A stretch of 64,000 nucleotides of DNA from Nemopilema nomurai (Eukaryota > Cnidaria > Scyphozoa > Rhizostomeae > Rhizostomatidae): NCBI GenBank assembly GCA_003864495.1, contig ML133409.1:902818-966817 (forward strand), in the 5' to 3' direction. Within the stretch, counting starts at the first letter, position 1. Every line of letters starts with the position of its first letter. Positions 35,282-47,140 of this stretch are shown here, one piece after another. Below the pieces are notes generated by a model. It had not been told where the DNA came from and ran no database searches. It was given only the letters and a program-made list of their open reading frames with translations. A program made the translations under genes and the position numbers.

Positions 35282-38200
35282 CTGAAATGGATGCAGAGCT
35301 ACAAATCTGAGTTCACTTGAGAAATTAACCAGACAGAGATGACATGATTATTCCGTTTAATCAAAAGATATGAAGACTGCAGATATAGTAAAAATGAGAG
35401 CAAAGGAAGGGGTTAAATTATTTTCCGAATATGTACTGTTGCAATCGGAACCAATAGGAATAAACGACTTTTTCAACATATATATAAATATAAATGTTTT
35501 TATAAATAAATATATACACATGCAAATATTTGCAAAAAATCTCCAAAAATCTTTTTGATCAAAAAACAGCATAGGTTCATTCTAGTGAAATTTAAAATAA
35601 GAAACATTGAATACAGAGGGTGAGTTGGAAAACCCGGTTGGGAACTGGTTTCGACAGCTCTGATAACCTCTTAAGACAGTAATCATGATCACCATATTTG
35701 ATTAATATGATGTTGGTTTACTGTGGATAGCTACACATATCTAGTCAATAAGCTAACAATTCAAACTCTTTGAGGCTCAAAGCAGTCTTGAATAATGTCC
35801 AGAATTTGGTTTCTTGGCTATTGAGTGAGGGAAGATATTACCGTTGGCTCCTTGCGAAGAGTCACTTTGAGAAGACACATTGGGACACTGTCTGCAACGT
35901 GCACCAACAGGTCGGGAAAATCTAAAATCAAATAGTTTACACCAATAACGAACAACAGACATCACTCAGAAATTTTTAGTTCAGTCAAACTAAAACGCAT
36001 TCCCCAAAAAATCTAGCCGCAATTTGTCATGCATAGGGCGACACAAGAAAAAGACACAACAATGACCCTGTTTTGAACATTCCCTAAAACCCTTCATACC
36101 TTGAGTATGGTTACTGTTGCAATCGCTTAAAAACTTCAAAGGACAGCACAAGGTGAATTGCTTGAGCAAAAAGGTAGACGTTATGTAGATTCATTCACTC
36201 AACAGGTGAGCATAAAAACAGTACACTAACAGCTATAACACGAAATCTTAAAATTGCATCTATCCGCATCGAAATACTCATTCATTCAGTTCCTTGGTTT
36301 CTGCAGATTAATTACAGTTACAAAAAGTGTCTCTAAGTATCAGATTATATGTACATTGGGAGAACAACACCCTGGGAAAAACCTTTTTTCTCTATCTTGG
36401 CAATGTTACTCAGTTTGCATAGGTAAGAGAATAGCAGTCAAAGACTGTCTATTGACCATTACTTACACACTTGGTACTCTTGCCAAGATGTGGCTAAAAC
36501 AGAAAATATAAAAACGTTTTTCTCTCAGACATAAATAAAGCATTATACCAATTTCATTTTACCATTATACCAATAAATAAAGCAATTTACCAAATCCAAC
36601 AAAATCCTGTTTAGCCATTCTTTAAATTCCTATTTGCCAAACTTTTAATAAATAGGCAAACTTTAGGTATGAGGACACATAGCGAAAAGTTTAGAAAATG
36701 GTCACGTTGACTTGCGAAACAATGTTATCTCACAAAGTCATGGCCTGGCACTGAAAATACAGATGAATAATGACTTACGAGTAGGGTTGGGGAGGAAAGA
36801 TAATGACGTCATCATCATCATCGTCATAATCTTCATCGTCATCCTCGTCATAGTCGTTATCAGAATCTTCATCTTCTTCATCTTCAGAACTCAGTTCTAA
36901 TTCATTCTCATCCGCAAAGCTTCTTCGTGTTCGTACCTGTAAAATTGTTGCGTAGTTAGAGAGTAGGGTATCTGAAATCAACTCTACAGCATTTTCAACA
37001 ATAGTGTTAAAGTCTACAATGTTAAATAGCAAAATTGAGATGAAGTATTATGATTGGTATAATACGACTCCCGTATAACTTGAAAACAAATAATTGTGGA
37101 CTTAACATTGAAACATTCCAAAAAGCATCTCATCTGCATTCACGAATTTACACGAGATACAACTGGCAAATTTCGCATCCGCAGTGTTTTGTAAGAAAAT
37201 AGCGGTGGTTGTATCAACGAAAAAGTTCTTACAGCCTGAAGACCCTTGATAACATTGTTTTTGTCCATCTCTTTAAGCTCTTCTTCTGCTCTTTGACATT
37301 CTAGAAATCACAAAGATGCACTATAATAGATACGCTGTTTAAGAAGAACGTTTTGTGGAAATTATGTGGAATATTTCTACATTACGAATCGATTGACCAG
37401 AGCTACGAAATCGACTGAAACGAAATTTTAACAATAACATACCTGGGTGCTTTTTCAGGAACGCATTAACAAGGTTGTTTATAATGTGATTCTTGCCAAC
37501 CTGTTTTACTCGTTTTCGACACTGAAAAGGAAAAATTCAAATACCTTTAGCTCACTTCAGGGACAAGTACGTAGCTATAAATAATCGTTAATTGCCAGGC
37601 AGAATTTATCCCTTTTCTGAGTCAATTTAGAAAGAGGGGGTGAGCTGACTTTCAAATTAGTCACATATCAACACGTAAGTAAAAAGTAAAAAAGTAAGCA
37701 TGACGAGAGTAAAAAAAAGAAAATCTGTACGTTCTTGCGAGCAAAAATCTGATAACTAAGAAGAAATATGAAGCAGCAAACTGACAAATCCCTTCATCGG
37801 TGTGCAACAATGCCCCAAAATATATATGACAAAAAGAGCACTCACCGACGGACAAACGCTTGACTGGGACATCCATTTCGAGTAGCAAGCAGCGCAGAAT
37901 GAATGCATGCAGGGCTGAACGCTTGAGAAAATATCAACAGGAAAATTTCAGAGACAAGCTGAAGGTCTTACTTAATACTGCCATGGAAATATTCAATCTT
38001 TCGATGAATTCAAACATTCCTGAATTTGGTAAATCCCGAAAATTGCTAAGAATACACACAACCAAAAAACCTGGGAGCGTTGATTCTTAAGTGAAACTTG
38101 TAAAATTTTATTGCAAAAACTTCTCAAGATTGACAATAATTAGCTAGCTAATCGATATGTTTTAAAATAGCAATTTCTATGTTGAATTTAAAAAAGACTC

Positions 38201-41200
38201 ACATACCTGACGCAATCGTGGAAAATATCCTAAAAGGTGAAAATCAAGAATTGCATGTTTCCTTCCTAACGGTTAAAAGAAGTACCCACGATTGCATTAC
38301 CAATAAAATTAAAGAGTGCACCATTGCCTTAGGGATCAAGAGAACAAAGGAGCCTAAAACCAGCAATTTATGGCGACATCAAAACTGTTGACTCTAAGGG
38401 TTCGCATGCTAAGGCAGTTTCATCATTTCACAACTAAAGACCTAAATGTTTACTCTAAGGCTGTGGGCGTAGGCTGCAGTAATGAGCACGAGCTTTGTTT
38501 GAGCTCATTTTCATAAGCATTAACGCTATGATTGAAAACTTTGCTATACACTCGATAACTAGCGCACTCAACACGACTCGAATCGTATACTCAACTAATC
38601 AAAACTGCCACACCTATCTCACATTAGCACAAAAGCGAGGTTGTGACGCGCGTATTATGACATTTCCATCCAAGCGTTCTGCATGGACGCAATCATCGCA
38701 AGATTTGTGCAGTTGTGATGCTTTCGCGTTTGGAAGTAACTCTAATTCAACTTGACTTATCATTATTTGTCAAAAACAGGTGTCATTTCAGTTGTAAATA
38801 GCGGCATCTTGAGAGAAATGCATCGTATCTGTTGGATGGCAAAGATCCGATGTCACCAACATTTCGACATAAAGAGTGGCAATCAAGCTTGCAACGATGA
38901 GTTGATAGCGTACGAGTCTTCGTAGGTGTCAAAAGCAAGCAATATCGGTCTATCTTGTCCAACTAGCTCTACCAGTTACCTTGAAATGCATTATACAGTG
39001 AATTTTAGACCATTGTTTTTTAGGCCAAGTGCTGTGAGTCAACAGTTGATGGACTGACGTCACAGAACAATAAAACATACACAGCCAAGAGAAATATAGA
39101 TCTTCTTCTAAAACCTACGGTTTATCGCATATTCAGTCACAATAATGCCAATTAACCACTGTTTCCTTCTGAGACCCAAAAGTTTTGCCATAACTAGTCT
39201 ATTGACAAAGAAAAACTCCTTCTTTCAAGCATAGAACTAAACAATTCAAAGCCTCACTAAATGCTACTCCACATTAACAACATCTTCTAATAATACTATC
39301 GCCAACTAGGGCATCGCTAATATCTTTTTCAGTCAACCAACTTTGGTGTGATTCTGTTTTCCCTCAAGACTAGCCATGGTGCTCAAAGCTAATGTCTCAC
39401 AAATTTTTAATTGCACAGGTGCACAACAACCTAATTTTTCTGGCTGACTTCAAGACAGTTGCCTACAAACAGGCCATATTTGAAAAGCTCACCTGACAAA
39501 TTCCACAAGTCAAATTCTCCTCCAACTCTTGATCACTCTCCTTGCTTTTTCCAGCTGCAGGCTCTAATGATTTCTGGCGACAACTGCTGTCCATTCGGGG
39601 AATTTTGCTCTTAGTACCATCCTCATCCTCCTTAAATGTAGTTTCATACTTGAATGTTTGGATTTTAACAAAAATCCCGAGAGTCCTCTGATATCATTAA
39701 GTAGTAACATAGAGTAAGATAGTTATTATAACCTAATATAGTGATTAATGTCCTTTGACACCCTTGTGCTAATGTAAACTTTTGTTTAGAAGTCTAGGTT
39801 CAATAACCTATGCTTAAATAAACATTACTATAGAAAAGAAAGGATATGTGATATCATGAATTAAAATGTTTCTCTACACTTGAAAGTGTGTTCTTGCTAT
39901 TTCATAATTTTCCAAGTCTCCTCCTGATTAAGAATTAGGTAGAAATGAAGAGGACCTCAAGCGGCTATTCAAAAATACAGATTGGTAACTAAGAAATTTT
40001 AGCATTGTTACCAAAGTGCTATTTTGCCTTTTCCTCGAGCTGGTATCAATATCCTCTTCAGTGTCTATGATAAAAATTTATAATTTTTCATGTGAACATT
40101 TGAATGTGTCATTTTTCGATGAACATTTTTCAGAAATTAACAATTTGAATGTTTATCATCAAAATAGCTTGTCAAAGTTTTTAAAAATAAATTTAGGCTA
40201 TCTTTGAACGAATACGATAAAAATCATACAATTTCCAGTAAAGGTTGTTGAAAGCGTAGGAAGCAATTTTTACTTTTTACTTTATTGTAGTGTAGCAGAG
40301 ATTAAGTGCCACAGAAATATCTTTAAAAGGAAATTTGCCATAGATAAGCTATTTATGAGAGTGTTTGCTACTACCATAGACTAGAATTTGCTTCTGTGAT
40401 AAATTTACACTTTCAAAAGGACACACCACCTTCATATTCTTGAGTGCAATTGCCATCCATGCTCTTTTCAATTACATTCACTTCAGGGATATCTTGCTCT
40501 TTGAAAAGATAGGTTACATCTAAAAAATGAGAGAATAAATTGATAATAATTATAGCAGCAAGAGATGGTTTGGAACATTTCAGGAAAAACCAAAAATCTA
40601 AAATGTCTTCCAGAACAAGCAGTTAGTAAATCCTCGAATTAGCCCCCTGGGGGCTTATTTATTTTTGATATTTTTGGATGGGGGCTTATTCGAGGGGGCC
40701 TTATTCGGGAGGGGGCTTATTCGAGGGGGGGGGCTTATAAAATTTCTTGAAACATGCCACATAAAAAGATAATTTTTGTATAAAGTATAAAGTAACATTT
40801 GATCGAATTATTAACAAAAATATAAATTTGTGTGTTAATTTACTAAAATGCCAAAGACAACCTCAGGAGTCAAAAATCAACAAACCGAGGGGGGGCTTAT
40901 TCAAGGGGGGGCTTATTGAAAATTTTTAGTTCTAGGGTGGGGGCTTATTCGAGCGGGGGCTTTTTCGAGGGGTGGGGGCCAATTTGAGGATTTACGGCAC
41001 CTAATAAATACTGAGCACAAGCCTATGTCTGAATGACTTAGATGCATCTGACAAAAAAAACAATCTGAACAGCATCAATTACGCTAAACGATTACATCTC
41101 AATCAAAACATCCAGCATCTCTAGATAGAGAAATGATTTTTAAAGGTTTTCTTCGCTTTTGGTTCAACTGTGATTCACCAAAAAGAGTAGATATACACAG

Positions 41201-42626
41201 GCAATATTTAATGAATATTTAAACACACCATTTGCTGCTTCCTTTCTCTTGTGAACACATCTGATTATGGTTCCATCGGATATTTCGATCTGCAACATTG
41301 AGAGCAAATAAATCAACATTGAACAAAAATAAGAGGCAAAATTGCACACTATGTATTCAAAAGAAAATGATTGAAACTGGAGATAAAATTACTAAGCCAG
41401 TACTTAACAAAACAAATATAGTTTTCATCCAAATCTGTTTTAAAACTGCACTTCACAGACTTTTTCCAGTTGATGCATTTCAGTTGTTACTTGTTAACAA
41501 TGTCCTTTTTGGATTCAACAACTACACAAGTGGTTATCTATTGACTGGCTTAAGGCCAATAGAAAATACATGGTAAATTTGACAATTTAATTCCCATTAG
41601 AATAACTTCTTTATGCTCAACAAGTGTGTGCCAGAGTCCTGTTTTCATGGAAACTAGCACTTTTTGCCAATGGGAAAATGGAAATCTTCATCATGTGGTT
41701 ATCAAAGGAACTGAATAATGGAACATTGCAAATCTATATGAATCTAAACTTTGATGTATATCAAAACATACCATCCCACTTTTAACTTTCTTGTTATTCA
41801 CTAGGGTTCCATTTTTGCTATGAAAAAACATATCAAGTAAGAAAACACAAAGAGCTTCCTGCAAGATGTTGATAATGGCAAAGTGAAAACAACTACTTCA
41901 AACAACAAGGAGCCCAAAGCTGTAGACATTGGCAAAAGCTATTAAAACATAATCAACATTTATACCTTGTGTCTAAGAGGAACTTTTTCCCATTATCAGA
42001 ATCGTGAATAACTTTGCAATGGTAGCCAGAAAGAAATATGTTCTCTGTATGCGAAACATCACAGTCTAGAAAACAAAATATCAGAGAGGCATGACTTCCA
42101 AAACATGAAAGCATGTATCTCAGGTACCATGTAATATAATTGATTGATTAAAGTACTTAACAGCAGTAATTTTCACAAAATATCAGATTTGTCTGATCAG
42201 CACTTCTCCCTTTTTGAAAGAAATGTTTTTGGTACCAAAATAATCAAACTACTGTTTCAGATATTGGCACATAGTTTAGGTTCCAAGCATGTGATGTGGC
42301 GAAAAGAGAAAAATCGTTGGTTGGCAGTTGTTCCAAACTACGAGTGATACCCACAACTTTTACCGTAGCTCAGCTTATAGTATACGGGCAGAGTATTCGT
42401 CCCTTTCATGAAATGCAATGCTTCAGATTGCAATGGACGAGCTTTGGTCCTTGGTTTGAATCTGGAAGAAATCAACTACGATTTGCATGCAAAAATACCA
42501 ACCATCCAGGCGTCCAATCGTTACTGCACTTTTAGTTAGCTTTACTTCGCCTCCTTCCTCGTACGATCCATCTTCCAACTTTTTCAAGGCAACCAGTCTT
42601 CCCCAGCAACATGTTCCCCCGGACAT
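30859..42626 (-). CDS. CHFR: E3 ubiquitin-protein ligase CHFR
   Basis: CHFR is a nuclear RING-type E3 ligase that delays mitotic entry under microtubule stress and binds poly(ADP-ribose). Exons in transcript order: 42503–42626, 41966–42065, 41772–41817, 41229–41289, 40425/40430–40519, 39493–39630 (or 39648), 38207–38229, 37846–37921, 37443–37521, 37233–37300, 36779–36936, 35842–35921, 35120–35281, 34293–34376, 32906–32955, 32486–32573, 31948–32134, 30859–30898. With the 40425 and 39630 choices this gives about 552 residues, somewhat shorter than the human protein (about 660). The domain order is that of the family: FHA (about residues 8–95), RING C3HC4 (about 184–222), an acidic stretch after TRRSF, a cysteine-rich region and a C-terminal PBZ zinc finger ending HICEQTRFT. 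Phases agree at every junction except exon 5/6, where only a weak GTGTCC donor fits. Exon 32906–32955 fits in phase but is poorly conserved. The start is the ATG at 42626, just before the conserved WGRLVAL. Confidence 0.94.
34915..34936. repeat. Poly-G run in a CHFR intron
   Basis: Five G, one C and sixteen G in a row on the plus strand, between CHFR exons 13 and 14. On the transcribed RNA this is a C-run. It is probably length-variable and prone to assembly error. Confidence 0.9.
36779..36936 (-). other. CHFR: CHFR exon 11: acidic linker
   Basis: Begins VRTRRSFADE, matching the family VRRSFSDEE, and continues into a run of more than 30 almost purely Asp/Glu residues encoded by an imperfect GAY/GAR triplet repeat. 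Ends PPQPYS at a GTAAGT donor in phase 2. The acidic run is longer than the serine/acidic stretch of vertebrate CHFR as I remember it. Confidence 0.88.
37443..39648 (-). other. CHFR: CHFR exons 6–9: RING finger, including a 23-nt microexon
   Basis: Exon 6 ends with LTCGICQ at a GTGAGC donor. A 23-nt microexon (38207–38229, between CACCTTTTAG and GTATGT) encodes DIFHDCV. Exon 8 begins with the completing base and encodes SVQPCMHSFCAACYSKW…SSVCPS. Exon 9 starts CRKRV and continues KNHIINNLVNAFLKKHP. The zinc ligands are C-x2-C, C-x-H-x2-C-x2-C and C-x2-C, a complete C3HC4 set, so E2 binding and ligase activity are plausible. All four junction phases agree. Confidence 0.93.
38207..38229 (-). other. 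CHFR: CHFR 23-nt microexon
   Basis: A seven-codon-plus-two-base exon lies between a pyrimidine-rich acceptor and a strong GTATGT donor. It fills exactly the gap DIFHDCV(S) between LTCGICQ and VQPCMH that the RING needs. Skipping it would shift the frame and destroy the RING. Confidence 0.88.
40626..40995. mobile_element. Inverted-repeat element rich in GGGGCTTATTCGAGG, in a CHFR intron
   Basis: The ends form imperfect inverted repeats: left GTAAATCCTCGAATTAGCCC, right GGGGCCAATTTGAGGATTTAC. Both ends contain iterated ggggcttattcgag units facing one another across an AT-rich centre. No coding capacity and no clear target duplication. It lies between CHFR exons 4 and 5 (41229 and 40519). Confidence 0.75.
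41229..42626 (-). other. CHFR: CHFR exons 1–4: FHA domain
   Basis: These four exons encode the N-terminal forkhead-associated phosphothreonine-binding domain. The landmarks are WGRLVAL, the strand with TIGR (exon 1), DCDVS and GYHCKV (exon 2), and NGTLVNNKKVKSG (exon 3), matching the family pattern TIGR…CD.S…S..HC.I…SGT.IN. The family serine before HC reads L-S-G-Y here, so S-x-x-H is retained. Exon 4 supplies the last strands, ending at a GTGTGT donor. The exon 1 donor is GTTGGT, a weak site, but both flanking phases demand it. Confidence 0.9.
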
Positions 42627-42951
42627 CTTTTCTCAAACCGTTCAGCTCCTCCACATTTCCAAAAATCATGGACACTTACTAAACTTCATTGACATCCTTC
42701 TGAAGCTTTCTTCGAGGTTTTCCTCTTCTTCTTTTGTCGCCCGCATTTTTTCGGGCAAACGCCAGACAAGATATTTGCAAATCCGAAACTATCGGGCAAA
42801 ATAAAATAGTAATCGAGAAATTATTTGTTGATTTCCCGCTTTGTCAAACAGCTTTGCCCGAAAAAAAGGTGATGCTTTGCTTGACGAAAGGTGATATTTT
42901 TTTCAACAAAAGGTGCTGTTTTCCCAACAAAAGTGATTTATTCTCCTAATA

Positions 42952-43013
42952 GCTGGTAACAAATTTGGGCTGGTAACAAATTTGGGCTGGTAACAAAAGG
43001 CTGGTAAAAAATC
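42952..43013. repeat. 17-bp tandem repeat (gctggtaacaaatttgg)
   Basis: Two perfect copies are followed by two shortened ones (gctggtaacaaaag, gctggtaaaaaatc). It lies about 330 bp upstream of the CHFR start codon. No function evident. Confidence 0.85.
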
Positions 43014-43125
43014 GATGCTGATAGCAATCTTTATATCACTATATTACTCATTTATCCACCTTGTAAATCGATTCATGGTTCAATTTGCCAAGATCTTAGT
43101 GTTTCCTTGCATTTTTCAGCCATAC

Positions 43126-43330
43126 TCAGGCTGGGAGCCTTGAAATAAATATATCCCGTCGTGTCTCGTGTTTTGAGCCCATTTTTAGCATATAGCCATC
43201 AGCGCTGGTAGTGTTTCTTACTGTCAACCCTGTAGTGTTTCTTACTGCCTCCCCACCCTCGAAGAAGCCCCACCCGAAAATATTTTTTGCGAAAAAAAGC
43301 CTCCGGGGCTTATTCGAGGACATACGGTTG
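43126..43330. mobile_element. Fragment related to the GGGGCTTATTCGAGG element
   Basis: Ends with ggggcttattcgaggacatacgg, the same end motif as the element at 40626–40995, here with cctcc before it. The adjoining sequence contains a repeated gtagtgtttcttactg (two copies, about 30 bp apart). Only one terminus was recognised, so this is a truncated or diverged copy. Confidence 0.55.
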
Positions 43331-44350
43331 TGTCATATCGTGGAGGCAAAAGTCTCAACCCTAAAATAGTTCAGTATATATCACAATCTGAAGCGCCAAT
43401 CCGAAGATTTATGTGTCGTTTCCTCTGTCATTTCTGGTAGTGTATAAGTGTGGGCCCTTTAGAAAAATGCCCCACCACTCAAAAATCCTTAAAAAATGCC
43501 CGGCCTAATAGGTTCTGTTTTCAGCAAATTTGTAGGTTTTCTTCTATTTCATGCCATTTTGTTGTTCAAATGCTGTTATATTTTGGGTCTTTCTTCGTCA
43601 ATATTTTGAGTAAATCAATATTTGGAGTGACTCCACCAGCCTAAACACCTATTAGTTAACCCCTCTTGAAAAATAGTGTCAGTTTTTTGCGACCCAGTAA
43701 TACATTTTTCATCATCCATCAGCCATCCTGGATGCCACGATTTTACCAGTGTCTGGATGTCGAAACCCAATAGTTTATTTTCGAAGGAACTTTGATAAAA
43801 TCATCTGCTGTTAATAGTCGCTTATCCTCGTTGCCATTACAATATTTTACGAAAGGAAGTCAACACGACTGAACCGCAGTTTGAATTGATCTTATAATTA
43901 ACACTGATTGACATATGAACAGCAAGGCATTGACTTATGGTTGTGAGGACAATAGAAAAATGAAACAAAATACATAAAAATACAACTACAACAAATTTCA
44001 TAACGGTTTTAAAATATGGAAGGAACACCGCGAAAGCTTCACCCAAAACATATCTCATAACATTTTAGTCAGGCAGTGGCGAGAATGTCGGGCAAAATCT
44101 TATATACACCCCCAAAGAAAAATGCTAGTGACGCCCCTGTTTGTCGCTCACCATTACAGTCAGCATTTCCCAAGCACTTACTTCTCGCAGCATGGTCAAT
44201 GAATGATAATATTCTTTTGTTCATGCTATTCACGGGGGTTGCTTGGCCAATTTCTGCAGCACCGGTAAGACCCAACATTCACACCTATACATTGCTACAG
44301 GGAAAAAAGGGTATGGGTGATTGTGATTTTCGTTCAGAGGGCAATCGAGC

Positions 44351-44790
44351 TGTCTTTCCAAATGCTGCTTAGGTTAATGACTGTATTTATTGCAATGGCC
44401 AGTTTTTTCTGATCTCTTTGCTGTCATTGCAATCATTGGTGACATTTGCACCTCAGTAGATTCTATTATCAGCTGTTTCAATGAATTCACAGAAAGGTTT
44501 CTCACTTCGATTTTTTCTGATCACCAGCCATCTCCATGACTTTATTTTGTTTATGTCAAGCATCAGCCCCGCCAGTTGACTCGCTAGTTTGACTTTTGTG
44601 ACGAGCTCTACCAATCCTCGCGTGGGTCCAGTTATCAGGACGATGTTGTCAGGGTATCGAAAGTTAGTGGCGACTCCTCTTCCTACTGTTACGGGCCCAT
44701 GGAATCCATCAAGAGCATCTCGCATATTTTTTCAGAATGAATATCAAAATAGTTTACAATGCTGCGATAGTTTACAACTTTGGCGGACTC
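44351..44790 (-). pseudogene. LINE-type reverse transcriptase fragment
   Basis: On the minus strand, pieces in several frames read as a non-LTR reverse transcriptase: a YFDIHSEKI-like block, then MRDALDGFHGPVTVG, then NFRYPDNIVLI at the catalytic site, then LVTKVKLASQLAGLMLDINK, and after frame changes NVTNDCNDSKEIRK…INLSSIWK. The catalytic YADD is YPDN, and there are frameshifts before MRD and after KEIRK. It is a dead fragment of perhaps 150 codons without endonuclease or ends. Confidence 0.78.
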
Positions 44791-47140
44791 CTTGACCGAT
44801 CTATCAAATCTATCAGGCATTAAGTTGTTCTTACAATCGCATTCTGGATGTCATAGAGATTTTCCATAGTAGACAATCTAAATAATTTCGAGGCACCACC
44901 TGAACTGGACAATCACGTGAATAAGATGAAAATTGAAGCATAGCTGATTGCAAGATGCACACCTAATGAAAAAAAAATTAATTCTATCCCCAGTGCGTGT
45001 CTGGTCTTACTTGCAAGACTTTCAGGGCCCTGCTTGAATAATTTTGATGTGTAATTTATTAGAACGTATTTTGAAAAAAGGCTAATCGGAATTCTATAGC
45101 CAGTAACAAACGCAAAAAATGTTCGACCAGGCTTCTGAACCCGTGGTAAACTTGCAAAAGGATTCAGAACAGATTATTCATATCATGGCTCGGCTTGTAT
45201 GAAAATTTTCGTCTTTTTAAAAGACAATGTGAATTCTAACATGCTCGGTCTTACTCCATTCAATAAATAATGTCGCAATATTCTATGACTATCCAGCACT
45301 GCAAAGAACTCAATTCACTATTGGTTTTATAATCCGAATTGTATTAGAAAAGGTTTGCAATGAAGTAATGCCAGTGATTTAACCACATTACTCCTTTGAT
45401 GGTAAAAGGGAGTTCGTCATTAAAAACACTAGTGCCGGACACGCCCCTGGCAGGAAAGGCATAAAACCCAATTAAATAAAATACACTTCATCTGTCTTCA
45501 TCCTATGTAAATTAACCTACTTCTATCCAGAGCCTAGCTTTTTCATTTCAGGTAAGTAGTGAAATGGCACCTTTAGGTAGACAAGATTTAATAAAACATT
45601 TGCTACAATGTCCATCAGACTGGCAATAAATTGACTAAATAAATGTCTACCTGGTCTTGTTGAAATAGATCCAAGGAAAAATATTCATGCGTTTCATAAA
45701 TTTCTGATATTCATGGATGGTGGCGGTGTAAGCAGTCGCTTGCAAGCATATGAAGGCACAGAAAAGAGGGTCAGTCGTTACGGTGAATGGTGCCTACTTC
45801 AGATTCATTCGATTAAAACCCTGGAGTATTTCTACGAAGAATTGACAATCACACATTTAGCTATATTTAAATACATATTAGTTAAATAGATAAATATAAC
45901 ATAGTTTGGAAAATACGCCGCACAAATGTTCGACTGAGTAGAACACAGATTCACGCATTTGAAAAGCAGTTATAGAAAACCTGGTGAGGCATAGTCCGGG
46001 TTTATAACACGTCATCGAAAATGTATGCCCGTAAAGATCAGTATAGGAGAAGCGAACACATACGTAGCCAGACAAGGTATACTTTTAAAGCTATGCGTAA
46101 ATAATAGGCATCTCATTACCAGGTTCAAAGGAAAGGTGCAATGGTGGGAATTTCGGAACTCCGGGTGTGAGTGAAAGCAATTTGCTGTCCCTCTTGGTAC
46201 ATTATGGCATCATTCAACATGGTTGTCCTTTGACCAGAATGCCTTGCTGACTTTTACGGTCAATTATACATGCTTAATGGATAGGACGCTGGAGGGAAAA
46301 TTTGCTTAAACCAGTTCCACGGCAAGGCTCTTCGCAAAGAAATCTCTGACGTGCCATGCACGAATGCCATCAACTTGTATACAACAGAATGGCCTGGTTA
46401 TGGAGCAAATAAATAAGCTAGGGACAAACCTGGAGAAAGGCCTAACATTTTTAAGGCGGGGTATGCTTCCAAACAGGCATTTCTAGGCTAGAGACTGGCA
46501 CACAGGGAACGGTAGAGTTAATCGATCCTTTAAACTAAATCATAAGTCACGAATGACATCGAGATTCCTACGAAATATCGCACTGTGTCCATAAAATGCA
46601 TCAAAATAAAATTGACATTACAAAAGGTAGTATTGCTTTTACCTAAAATGATTATTTCAGGCTGTTATTTACAATTTACTATATCACAAAGTTCGAACTT
46701 GCACAGATTGGTATACGCTGCACACTGGGCAAAACCGGCGATAGGATTCAGTTGGCAGAATTTTCACAGCTCCAAATTAGAAAAATAAATTTTCATCAAA
46801 ATCGCAAGATTTTTGCTTTCCAAAAACGGCCAGGCACTACAGTGGTGGAAACTGGTAGTACCTCAAAAAGACTGCAGCAAAAATGCTATTGGTGAAAAAA
46901 CTGGGACACATAATGAGTTATGTTCTCATAGGCAGGAACATGTGGCTAATCAGTGCCAAACTAAATCTTACCGTCGCTTTCTTATAGACGTTTCTGCATT
47001 TTAAAAACTTTGACTATCCTGTCGTAGAGCAAGAACTAGCTATTCCTGTCTCTGAAATTCACTGTTTAAAATATATTCGCATTAATTCACGGGCATTCTC
47101 ATTTATATTATCATTTCTGCCTTAGGCATCTGTCCCTCTG
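44791..47140. other. Spacer downstream of MED13
   Basis: No gene recognised. The part next to 47141 should contain the MED13 3' untranslated region; no canonical AATAAA was seen within about 150 bases of the stop, only AATATA. Confidence 0.4.

Larger units (their letters stand above)
42627..44350. other. 5' flank of CHFR
   Basis: The first few hundred bases upstream of the ATG (42627–42800) presumably hold the CHFR promoter and 5' untranslated region; I see no TATA box. Further up lie a 17-bp tandem repeat, a transposon fragment and short featureless frames. Confidence 0.4.
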
